Origin: JALORV01 sp035429725
GTDB lineage: Bacteria; Pseudomonadota; Gammaproteobacteria; Burkholderiales; Burkholderiaceae_F
Reading direction: 5' to 3'
Length of the DNA stretch: 19,318 nucleotides
NCBI GenBank assembly: GCA_035429725.1
Contig: DAOMFI010000053.1
Coordinates: 1 to 19,318 of the forward strand
This document shows, piece after piece, positions 8,082 through 15,400 of this stretch; within the stretch, counting starts at the first letter, position 1, and every line of letters starts with the position of its first letter. Below the pieces are notes generated by a model, which was not told the DNA's origin, ran no database searches, and was given only the letters and a program-made list of their open reading frames with translations. A program made the translations under genes and the position numbers.

Positions 8082-8300
8082 ATGAACTGCCCTGTCCCTT
8101 TCCCGCTGCAACGGTCGCCGCTCGTACGCGGCGCCGGCGTCGTGGCGGCGCTACTGGCGTCGTCCGGCGCCATCGGAGCGATCGATGCGATGGCGCTGCA
8201 CTACTCGCGACAGCAGCAGGTGTCGTCGCTGGCACGGACCGGCGATCCGCTCCGCTGCGGAGTCCCGCGCGCCACGCCCGCCGCACGGGCAGCCTCTTGA
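8082..8300 (+). CDS. Small protein of unknown function with one hydrophobic N-terminal segment
   Basis: A 72-residue protein. The case for a real gene is the ribosome binding site: GGAGG seven bases before the ATG, among the best in the window. Residues about 14-38 (LVRGAGVVAALLASSGAIGAIDAMA) form one hydrophobic stretch after a basic start, so it may be a membrane anchor or a signal peptide with cleavage near residue 38. The remaining 35 residues are polar, with two or three Arg, and end PAARAAS. It is divergent from the STAND regulator and 54 bases ahead of the TPR protein gene, so it probably shares a transcript with that gene. I do not recognise a family. It could instead be a leader peptide for the TPR gene. 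Confidence 0.65.
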   Translation: MNCPVPFPLQRSPLVRGAGVVAALLASSGAIGAIDAMALHYSRQQQVSSLARTGDPLRCGVPRATPAARAAS

Positions 8301-8354
8301 TCGCACGCTGCCCCACTCTTTCAAGTTACCCTCACCTCACGCAAGGAGATACCG

Positions 8355-9698
8355 ATGCTTCAAGACCAACGCGGACTGGCCGTTTCCACGAACAGTGCCG
8401 CTGCGCTCGCTCACTTCGAGACTGCCCTCGCCCAGTTCCATGCCTACCGTGGCGATCCGATCGCCACCATCGATGCCGCCCTCGCCGAGGACGAGGCGTT
8501 CGTGCTTGGCCACCTGTTCAGGGCGTTCGTCCTCGCCACGACGGCCGAGGGCCGCCATCTGCCGGCGGCCCAGGCCGCGGTAGCCCGCGCCGCCTCATAC
8601 TTCGGCCGCGCCAATCCGCGCGAGCGTGCCCTCATCGTCGCCGGTCGCCAGCTCGTCAACGGCCAGTGGCATGCCGCCTGCCGGAGCTTCGACGCGGTCC
8701 TGCGTGAATGGCCGCGCGACGCGCTGGCGCTGCAGACGGCCCACCTGTTCGACTTCCTGCGCGGCGACGCCCTCAATCTGCGCAATCGCGTCTCGCGCGT
8801 GCTGCCGGCCTGGGACAGTTCGTTACCGGGCTACTCGTACGTGCTCGGCATGCACGCCTTCGGTCTGGAGGAGTGCAACCAGTACGCCGAAGCGGAGGCG
8901 GCCGGTCGTCGCGCGCTGGACCTGCTGCCGACCGATGGCTGGGCAGTGCACGCCGTGGCGCACGTGATGGAAATGCAGGGGCGCATCGACGACGGCATCG
9001 CCTGGCTGACGACGCGGGAGGCCGACTGGGCGAGCAGCGACAATGCTTTCGCCCCGCACAACTGGTGGCACCTCGCGCTCTTCTACATGGACCGCGGCGA
9101 GTTTGATGCGGCGCTGGAACTGTACGACCGCAAGCTCGATGGGCCGCAGGCCGACGCGGTGCTCGTGCTGATCGACTGCAGCGCCTTGCTGTGGCGTCTG
9201 CATCTAGAAGGCGTGAACGTAGGCGATCGATTCGAACGGGTGGCCGATCGCTGGCACGGCAAGGCTGGCGAGGAGCGCGGGTACTACGCCTTCAATGACC
9301 TGCACGCCATGATGAGCTTCGCCGCCACACGCCGCACGGCCGACTGCGATCGCATCCTGGCAGAGCTGCGCACCACGGCCGCCAGCGGCTCGGGCGACAA
9401 CCCCGCGATGTCGCGCGAGGTTGGACTGCCGTTGGCGGAGGGCCTGCTCGCCTACACGCAGGGACGACCAGCCCAAGCGATCGACCGCATCGATCCGGTG
9501 CGGGACATCGCGCACCGCTTCGGCGGCAGTCACGCGCAACGTGACCTGCTGACGCTGACTCTGATCACCGCCGCGATCCGCTGCGGCGACAGCGCGCGCG
9601 CCCGCCACCTGCTGGCCGAGCGGCTGGTGCATAAGCCGACCGCGTGGAGCGCGCGGCTGGCCGCACGCATCGATCGGGCGCAGCAGGCGGCCGCCTAA
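8355..9698 (+). CDS. TPR protein of the TTC38/StaR-like family
   Basis: A 447-residue cytosolic protein with no signal peptide, built of helical tetratricopeptide repeats over nearly its whole length. It has the marks I associate with the TTC38/StaR-like group: a paired-helix segment AVHAVAHVMEMQGR at about residues 196-209, then a WLTTREADW segment and FAPHNWWHLALFYMDRGEFDAALELYD. Length fits the family (about 430-470). AAGGAGAT seven bases before ATG 8355 is a strong ribosome binding site. The conserved His residues (HAVAH, HNWWH) are noteworthy, but no reaction is established for the family that I can name; a scaffold role in protein-protein contact is the safe statement. The small upstream gene and the divergent STAND regulator, also rich in TPR-like helices, are its neighbours and may form one regulated unit. 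Confidence 0.88.
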   Translation: MLQDQRGLAVSTNSAAALAHFETALAQFHAYRGDPIATIDAALAEDEAFVLGHLFRAFVLATTAEGRHLPAAQAAVARAASYFGRANPRERALIVAGRQLVNGQWHAACRSFDAVLREWPRDALALQTAHLFDFLRGDALNLRNRVSRVLPAWDSSLPGYSYVLGMHAFGLEECNQYAEAEAAGRRALDLLPTDGWAVHAVAHVMEMQGRIDDGIAWLTTREADWASSDNAFAPHNWWHLALFYMDRGEFDAALELYDRKLDGPQADAVLVLIDCSALLWRLHLEGVNVGDRFERVADRWHGKAGEERGYYAFNDLHAMMSFAATRRTADCDRILAELRTTAASGSGDNPAMSREVGLPLAEGLLAYTQGRPAQAIDRIDPVRDIAHRFGGSHAQRDLLTLTLITAAIRCGDSARARHLLAERLVHKPTAWSARLAARIDRAQQAAA

Positions 9699-9714
9699 CA
9701 ACCGGACCGTCACG

Positions 9715-9741
9715 ATGCGGACGGCCACCGGTCGTCCGCAT
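9715..9741 (+). terminator. Perfect 9-bp hairpin after the TPR gene, terminator candidate
   Basis: ATGCGGACG (9715-9723) and CGTCCGCAT (9733-9741) pair perfectly around a 9-base loop, 17 bases after the stop of the TPR protein gene. No T-run follows, so it is not a textbook intrinsic terminator, but its position suits transcript ending or 3'-end protection. It also separates the TPR gene from the next gene, 145 bases on. Confidence 0.5.
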
Positions 9742-9842
9742 GACCGCCCTGATCATGCGTTACGGCGCGCTCCGGTCTAAAGTGCGCATCACGTGCAACC
9801 GGCCGCGTTAGCGGGCCAACGACCAACTTCAGGGAGTGCAGC

Positions 9843-10187
9843 ATGAATCGACGCCTGTTCACGACGGCCGCAGTACTCGGTCTCCTTGCCGCGACGCCCG
9901 GATGGGCGCGCGTCGGCGGCGGCGGTGTCGGTCCACGACCCGGCATCCGCAATCCGGGCGGTGGAGGCGGCCAGCCTGTGGAGGTGTTCACGGTGGTGTC
10001 GGTCGACACTTCCGGGCGCACGTTGCAGCTGAAGGCGGCGGATGGTTCGACGGCGAGTGTGAAGGTGCCCGACGGCGTCTATGACCTGTCGACGCTGAAC
10101 GCCGGTGACCGGATCCAGGTGAACTTCTACGTGCCGGACTCGATGAATCCGGGATTGCGCGCCGCCGGCATCTGGCCGGTGAACTAG
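9843..10187 (+). CDS. Small secreted protein with Gly-rich linker and compact beta domain
   Basis: A 114-residue protein. Residues 1-22 are a clear Sec signal peptide (MNRRLFTTAAVLGLLAATPGWA) cleaved before RVGGGG. Residues about 24-44 are a Gly/Pro-rich linker (GGGGVGPRPGIRNPGGGGG). The rest is a short strand-rich domain: VEVFTVVSVDTSGRTLQLKAADGSTASVKVP, then YDLSTLNAGDRIQVNFYVPD. The pattern, a strand with VDTSGRTLQLKAADG followed by AGDRIQV, resembles small OB-like periplasmic domains, but I cannot name a family. GGGAG about 7 bases before the ATG is a good ribosome binding site. It is upstream of the efflux operon but separated from it by about 330 bases and a hairpin, so it is probably transcribed alone. 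Confidence 0.78.
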   Translation: MNRRLFTTAAVLGLLAATPGWARVGGGGVGPRPGIRNPGGGGGQPVEVFTVVSVDTSGRTLQLKAADGSTASVKVPDGVYDLSTLNAGDRIQVNFYVPDSMNPGLRAAGIWPVN

Positions 10188-10198
10188 TACTCGGGGGG

Positions 10199-10220
10199 TC
10201 CGCCGGCACGCCGACGGACT
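10199..10220 (+). terminator. Hairpin after the small secreted protein gene
   Basis: GTCCGCCGGC and GCCGACGGAC pair at 9 of 10 positions with two bases between the arms, so a real loop would open the inner pair. It starts 11 bases after the stop codon. No T-run follows, so the terminator call rests on position and stem strength only. Confidence 0.42.
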
Positions 10221-10245
10221 CCGGCTGACTCCGGGTGACTCCGGA
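10218..10245 (+). repeat. Three tandem GACTCCGG units with 10-base period
   Basis: GACTCCGG occurs at 10218-10225, 10228-10235 and 10238-10245, each 10 bases apart (spacers CT and GT). The first unit overlaps the end of the hairpin. It may be a slippage product, or closely phased protein sites on one face of the helix. Confidence 0.6.
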
Positions 10246-10451
10246 CGATCAAAACTCGCAGCGCTTGCCCGAGTCGGCGCGGCTTCCTGCCGCCTGCGCC
10301 GCTGACTCGAGGTTTTCTCGACGCTTTATCGAATCTGTGACGACGCTGGCACGACGCTAGGGCGGCGTGGGCCCGCCGCGGCCAGCGCCTCAGACTGCAT
10401 CGGCTCGCCCCGGCCTGGCACCGCATTCCAAGGCGCGCATAGACGATCAAG

Positions 10452-10479
10452 TTGGAGTAAATACTGATCAGTCTATGTT
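10452..10479 (+). promoter_or_regulatory. Candidate distal tetR promoter with embedded palindrome
   Basis: TTGGAG (10452-10457) and TATGTT (10474-10479) are 16 bases apart and resemble sigma70 -35 and -10 boxes. The perfect palindrome ACTGATCAGT (10463-10472) fills the spacer, the classic place for a TetR operator that blocks polymerase. The hexamers are only moderate matches. Confidence 0.4.
10463..10472. promoter_or_regulatory. Palindrome ACTGATCAGT, candidate TetR operator 1
   Basis: A perfect 10-bp palindrome 53 bases before the chosen tetR start, in an AT-richer patch. Size and position suit a half-site pair for the TetR dimer coded just downstream. No binding evidence is available from sequence alone. 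Confidence 0.45.
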
Positions 10480-10483
10480 TCAA

Positions 10484-10495
10484 TCAATCGATTGA
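10484..10495. promoter_or_regulatory. Palindrome TCAATCGATTGA, candidate TetR operator 2
   Basis: A perfect 12-bp palindrome that ends 7 bases before the extended -10 TATGCT of the proximal tetR promoter, so a bound repressor would cover the -35 to -10 spacer. Its centre lies 22 bp downstream of the centre of operator 1, about two helical turns, so two dimers could sit on the same face of the DNA. Confidence 0.5.
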
Positions 10496-10499
10496 CCCG

Positions 10500-10508
10500 T
10501 GCTATGCT
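10500..10508 (+). promoter_or_regulatory. Extended -10 of tetR, probably leaderless
   Basis: TGC followed by TATGCT (10503-10508) is an extended -10 (TGn plus TAnnnT). Exactly seven bases lie between it and the ATG at 10516, so transcription would start at or next to the A of the start codon. There is no Shine-Dalgarno sequence before any tetR start, which fits a leaderless mRNA. The same geometry precedes glcD at 18089. Confidence 0.5.
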
Positions 10509-10515
10509 GCGCCGC

Positions 10516-11292
10516 ATGAAACGCGACCCCCACCCCGCCACGACCAGCGCAGACAGCCTCCGCGCCAATCTACCTGCACGCGACCCCGAGCGCGGCAGCG
10601 AGCGCACGCGGCTCCGAAGTTCTCTTCCCAACGCGCGCAGCGCGGAAGGCGGCCTGGTAACTGCGCGCGAGCAACTGATCGCTCAGGCCACGCGCATCTT
10701 CGCGACCAAGGGCTATGCGGCAGCGACGACCCGCGAGATCTGCGATGCCGCGGGCGTCAACATTTCATCGATCCACTACTACTTCGGGGACAAGGAGGGT
10801 CTGTACCGCGCGGCGCTGCTGCAGCCGATCCGGGAGATGGTGGCCGCCTTCGATCAATTCGATGACCCGGCGCTCGACCTGGAAGCCTCCCTGCGCATGT
10901 TCCTCGCGCCCTTTCTTGCGCCGCTGGCCGCTGCGAAGGCCCCGGGCGACGCCGATGTCATGCGCCTGCACTTGCGCGAGATGGTCGAGCCCTCGGACGT
11001 GTTTCGCGAGATCACGCTGCAGTCGATCGTCCCGGCGCACAACGCGCTGGCCGGCGTGCTGGCGCGCCACGCCGGCCTGGCCGCACCGGACGCGGGCATC
11101 CGCCAGCTGGCGTTTGCGATCGTCGCGATGGCACACGACTACTGCATGTCACGCGAATTCATCAAGCTGCTCGCGCCGGAAGTGCTCGATCGGCCGCGGG
11201 CGATGGAGCAGATTCTCGATCGGCTGGTCGGATACAGCCGTGCACTGCTCGACTACGAGATCCGGCAACGCACGGCGGCACAGGAGTCGTGA
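10516..11292 (+). CDS. TetR-family repressor of the RND efflux operon
   Basis: A 258-residue regulator from the ATG at 10516; ATG 10504 would add four residues and TTG 10492 eight. The N-terminus has an unusual polar tail of about 45 residues before the TetR domain. The helix-turn-helix is clear: REQLIAQATRIFATKGYAAATTREICDAAGVNISSIHYYFGDKEGLYRAAL, about residues 50-100, with the signature HYYFGDKEGLY. The C-terminal helical domain (DVMRLHLREMVEPSDVF, then QLAFAIVAMAHDYCMSREFIKLL) resembles CecR/YbiH-type regulators of efflux genes and should bind the inducer. Its stop is one base before the membrane-fusion protein start, so the two are translationally coupled. Two palindromes at its promoter suggest that it represses itself and the pump together. 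The inducer is unknown, probably an amphiphilic toxic compound. Confidence 0.92.
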   Translation: MKRDPHPATTSADSLRANLPARDPERGSERTRLRSSLPNARSAEGGLVTAREQLIAQATRIFATKGYAAATTREICDAAGVNISSIHYYFGDKEGLYRAALLQPIREMVAAFDQFDDPALDLEASLRMFLAPFLAPLAAAKAPGDADVMRLHLREMVEPSDVFREITLQSIVPAHNALAGVLARHAGLAAPDAGIRQLAFAIVAMAHDYCMSREFIKLLAPEVLDRPRAMEQILDRLVGYSRALLDYEIRQRTAAQES

Positions 11293-11293
11293 C

Positions 11294-12481
11294 ATGACAC
11301 AGCTACCCGCACCCGGCGGCCCTGACCGCACTGCACGCAGCGCATCTGGCCGACGGACGATCGGGCTGGCGGCCAGGGCCACGGGCCTGCTCGCCGCAAC
11401 CCTGCTCGTCGCCGCGTGCGGCAACAACGCCGACGACTCGCCCGCCAAGGCCGCTGCCAAGGCAGCCGCCCGCCCCGCGCTGACGGTCGCGCTCGTCACA
11501 CCGCAGACCGCCGAATGGCCGCAGACGCTGGCCGCCAACGGCAACATCGTCGCGTGGCAGGAAGCCGTGATCGGCGCCGAGCTGTCCGGGCTGCGCGTGA
11601 CGGAAGTGCTGGTCAACGTCGGCGATGCCGTGAAGCGCGGCCAGCCGCTCGCGAAGCTCGCGACCGACGCGATCCTGGCCGACCTCGCGCAGGCACGCGC
11701 TTCGGTGACCGAGGCCGAGGCCGCACTCGCCGAGGCGAAGGCCAACGCGGATCGTTCCAAGCAGTTGCAGTCGCAGGGTTTCATCAGCCCGCAGGCGACG
11801 ATCCAGGTCCTGACCGCGGAGCAGACGACGGCGGCGCGTCTGGCGGCCGCGCGCGCACGCGTGCAGGCCGAAGAAGTGCGGCTGGCGCAGGCGCGCATCC
11901 TTGCGCCTGACGACGGCGTGATTTCCGCCCGCAATGCGACCGTCGGCTCGCTGACGCAGCCGAACCAGGAGCTTTTCCGTCTGATCCGTGGCGGCCGCCT
12001 CGAGTGGCGGGCGGAGGTCACGGGCACCGAGCTCACAAAACTTGCACCCGGCGTACGCGCAACCCTGACCACGGCGAGCGGCGTCAAGGTCGAAGGCATC
12101 GTGCGCGCGGTCGCGCCGTCAGTCGATCCGGCAACACGCAACGGCATCGTGTACGTCGATCTCCCGGCCAGCGGTGCCGTACGCGCTGGGACGTTTGCCC
12201 GCGGCGAGTTCGAGCTCGGTCGCGGCGGCGCGCTGACTCTGCCGCAGAGCGCCGTGGTCCTGCGCGACGGGTTCACATACGTGTTCCTGGTCGGCGCCGA
12301 CAACAAGGTCGTTCAGTCCAAGGTCGAAGTCGGACGGCGACTCGGTGACCGTATCGAGGTCGTTGCCGGACTGCCGCCGTCCGTGCGCGTGGTCGAGACC
12401 GGCGGCGGGTTCCTGGCCGACGGCGACACGGTCCGCGTCGTCGAAGCGGCTGCAGCGCCGGTCAAGTCGGCCCAGAAGTAG
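11294..12481 (+). CDS. RND efflux periplasmic adaptor (membrane-fusion protein), lipoprotein
   Basis: A 395-residue adaptor linking the inner-membrane pump to an outer-membrane channel. The start is ATG 11294, with AGGAG seven bases upstream inside the end of tetR. Residues about 22-42 form a signal peptide ending LVAAC, so Cys42 should carry lipid; the n-region is long (about 20 residues). The mature part has the usual order: a biotinyl-lipoyl half (GAELSGLRVTEVLVNVGDAVKRGQPLAKL, about 95-123), a short alpha-hairpin (ADLAQARASV to EEVRLAQAR), the second lipoyl half (ILAPDDGVISARNATVGSLTQPNQELFRLI), then beta-barrel and membrane-proximal domains (WRAEVTGTELTKLAPGVRATL, VDPATRNGIVYVDLP, LPQSAVVLRDGFTYVFLV). 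The frame is open far upstream, but that part overlaps tetR in another frame and is not coding. Eight bases separate it from the permease. Confidence 0.93.
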   Translation: MTQLPAPGGPDRTARSASGRRTIGLAARATGLLAATLLVAACGNNADDSPAKAAAKAAARPALTVALVTPQTAEWPQTLAANGNIVAWQEAVIGAELSGLRVTEVLVNVGDAVKRGQPLAKLATDAILADLAQARASVTEAEAALAEAKANADRSKQLQSQGFISPQATIQVLTAEQTTAARLAAARARVQAEEVRLAQARILAPDDGVISARNATVGSLTQPNQELFRLIRGGRLEWRAEVTGTELTKLAPGVRATLTTASGVKVEGIVRAVAPSVDPATRNGIVYVDLPASGAVRAGTFARGEFELGRGGALTLPQSAVVLRDGFTYVFLVGADNKVVQSKVEVGRRLGDRIEVVAGLPPSVRVVETGGGFLADGDTVRVVEAAAAPVKSAQK

Positions 12482-12489
12482 AGACGACG

Positions 12490-15400
12490 ATGGCCATCAA
12501 CGTCTCTTCGTGGTCGATCCGCAATCCGATCCCGGCGATCCTGCTGTTCGTGATGCTCACGCTGATCGGCATTGCCGGTTTCAAGGCGATGAAGATCCAG
12601 CAGTTCCCGGACATCGATCTACCGACCGTGACCGTCGTCGCATCGCTGCCCGGCGCTGCGCCGGCGCAGATGGAAACCGAAGTTGCGCGCAAGATCGAGA
12701 ACTCGATCGCGACGCTGCAGGGCATCAAGCACATCTACACCAAGGTGCAGGACGGCACCGCCACGATCACAGTCGAGTTCCGGCTCGAGAAGCCGACGCA
12801 GGAAGCGGTCGACGATGTGCGCGACGCCGTGACTCGCATCCGTTCCGACCTGCCGGGCGACCTGCGCGACCCGATCATCTCGAAGGTCAATCTTTCTGGC
12901 GCACCGATCCTCACCTACACGGTCGCGTCCGACCGCCTCGACGACGAAGCGCTTTCATGGTTCGTCGACAACACGGTCACCAAGAGCATGCTCGCGGTGC
13001 GCGGTGTCGGCGCGGTGGCACGCGTCGGCGGGGTCGATCGAGAGATCCGGGTCGAGCTCGACCCGGCGCGGCTGATGGCGCTCAACGCCTCGGCCGCAGA
13101 CATCTCGCGCCAGCTGCGGCAGATCCAGCAGGAAGCGTCGGGCGGACGCGCCGACATCGGCGGCGTCGAACAGTCGGTGCGCACGATCGGCACGGTGTCA
13201 TCGGCCTACGAACTTGCGGCCATGGACATCGCCCTGTCGGACGGCCGCCGCATCCGTCTCGACCAGGTGGCCACCGTGAGCGACACCGTGGCGGAGCAGC
13301 GCTCGGCCGCGCTGCTCAACGGCCGGCCGGTGGTGGGCTTCGAGATCACGCGCTCGCGCGGCGCCGGCGAGATCGACGTCGCCGACGGCGTGCGCGCCCA
13401 GCTGGCCAAGTTGCAGGCCGAGCACCCACACATTCGCATCACCGAGGCGTTCAACTTCGTCGACCCGGTGCAGGAGAACTTCGACGGTTCGATGTGGCTG
13501 CTGATCGAGGGCGCGCTGCTCGCGGTTCTCGTCGTGTGGCTCTTCCTGCGCGACTGGCGCGCGACGCTGGTGTCGGCAGCGGCGCTGCCGCTGTCGATCC
13601 TGCCGACTTTCGGCGCCATGTACCTGATGGGCTTCTCGCTGAACGTCATCACGTTGCTCAGCCTTTCGCTCGTGGTCGGCATCCTCGTCGACGACGCGAT
13701 CGTCGAGATCGAGAACATCGTGCGCCACATGCGCATGGGCAAGACGCCGTTCCAGGCGGCCATGGAAGCCGCCGATGAGATCGGTCTGGCGGTCATCGCG
13801 ACCAGCTTCACGCTGATCGCCGTGTTCCTGCCGACTGCCTTCATGAGCGGCGTGCCGGGAAAATTCTTCGTCCAGTTCGGCTGGACGGCGGCGATCGCGG
13901 TGTTCTTTTCGCTGGTGGTCGCACGCATGCTGACGCCGATGATGGCCGCCTACATCCTGCACAAGCCGGCCAGGGAGCACGGCGAGCCCCGCTGGCTGCA
14001 GGTCTACCTGCGCTGGGCGCAGTGGTGCCTGAAGCATCGCGTGGCCACGGTGCTCGGCGCCGCGTTCTTCTTCTTCGGTTCGTTCGCACTGGTGCCGCTG
14101 CTGCCGACGGGATTCATTCCGCCCGATGACCTGTCGCAGACGCAGGTCTACATCACGCTGCCTCCCGGCAGCACATTCAAGCAGACGCTGGCCGCGGCCG
14201 AGCAGGCACGCGCGATCGTCGAGAAGAACCCGCATGTGAAGCTGGTCTACACCGCGGTCGGCGGCGGCGCGGCGGGCTCCAACCCGTTCGAGCCGCGCGG
14301 CGCTGCCGAGGCACGCAAGGCCACGCTGACGATCAACATGACGCCGCGCGGCGAGCGGCGCGGCACCAGCAAGCAGGCCATCGAAGGCGAACTGCGCGCG
14401 GCGCTGACGCAGTTGCCCGGCGCCCGTATCACGGTCGGACTCGCCGGCGCGCAGGAAAAATACGTGCTGGTGCTGGCGGGTGAAAACGGCGCCGTGCTCG
14501 CGGAGCATGCCCGCAAGGTCGAGCGTGAACTGCGCACGATCCCCGGCATCGGCGGCGTGACGACCAGCGCGAGCCTGGTGCGGCCCGAACTGGTCGTGCG
14601 GCCTGACTTCGCGCGGGCGGCCGATCTCGGCGTGACGTCGGTGGCCATCGCCGACACGCTACGCGTGGCCACCGCCGGCGACTACGACCAGGGGCTCGCC
14701 AAGCTCAACCTCTCCCAGCGGCAGATCCCGATCGTCGTGAAGCTGCCGCCTGAGGCCCGCCAGGACCTGCGTCTGATCGAGCGCCTGCCGGTGCCCGGGA
14801 AACATGGCCCTGTGATGCTCGGCAACGTTGCGCAGCTGTCGATCGACGGCGGACCGGCAGAGATCGACCGTTACGACCGCCTGCGCAACATCAACTTCGA
14901 GATCGAGCTGAACGGCCAGCCGCTCGGCGAGGTCGAAAAGCAGGCGCTTGCGCTGCCGAGCCTGCAGCAGCTGCCGCCCGGCGTGATCCAGACCACGATC
15001 GGTGACGCCGAAGCGATGAATGAACTCTTCGCGAGCTTCGGTCTCGCGATGCTGACCGGCGTGCTGTGCATCTACATTGTGCTGGTGCTGCTGTTCAAGG
15101 ATTTCGTGCAGCCGGCGACGATCCTGGTCGCGCTCGTGCTGTCGATCCCGGGCGCATTCCTCGCGCTCTTCGTGACGCAATCGGCGCTCTCGATGCCGTC
15201 GATGATCGGGCTCATCATGCTGATGGGCATCGCGACCAAGAACTCGATCCTGCTGATCGACTACGTGATCCTGGCGCGGCGTGACCACGGCCTGTCGCGC
15301 TGGGAGGCGATCGTCGATGCCTGCCGCAAGCGCGCACGGCCGATCGTAATGACGACCGTCGCGATGGGCGCCGGCATGATGCCGGTGGCGATCGGGCTGG

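Larger units (their letters stand above)
10188..10515. other. 328-base control region upstream of tetR
   Basis: This gap holds no gene that I accept. From left to right it contains the hairpin after the secreted protein gene (10199-10220), three 10-base-period GACTCCGG repeats, a pair of ACGACGCT direct repeats 11 bases apart (10340-10347 and 10351-10358), a GC-rich stem GCGGCG/CGCCGC (10362-10379), then a clearly AT-richer stretch (10441-10500) with two perfect palindromes and the promoter elements of tetR. The drop in GC content before the operon fits a promoter zone. Confidence 0.5.

Noticed and set aside
10184..10483. Open frame of 99 codons on the minus strand in the tetR upstream gap
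   Set aside because: The product is basic and motif-free, has no ribosome binding site, and covers the repeats and promoter.
10715..11293. Upstream extension of the adaptor reading frame to 10715
   Set aside because: It overlaps tetR in another frame and reads as Arg/Ser/Trp-rich nonsense. The real start has AGGAG and a lipoprotein signal at 11294.
11149..12306. Open frame of 385 codons on the minus strand over tetR and the adaptor
   Set aside because: Ser/Ala/Arg-rich low-complexity translation, antisense to two recognised genes.
12345..13778. Open frame of 477 codons on the plus strand overlapping the RND permease
   Set aside because: The product is an Arg/Gly-rich shadow in another frame; the permease frame has the expected helices and relay residues.
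13198..14508. Open frame of 436 codons on the minus strand over the RND permease
   Set aside because: The product is Arg/His/Gln-rich with no motif and lies entirely inside a certain gene on the other strand.
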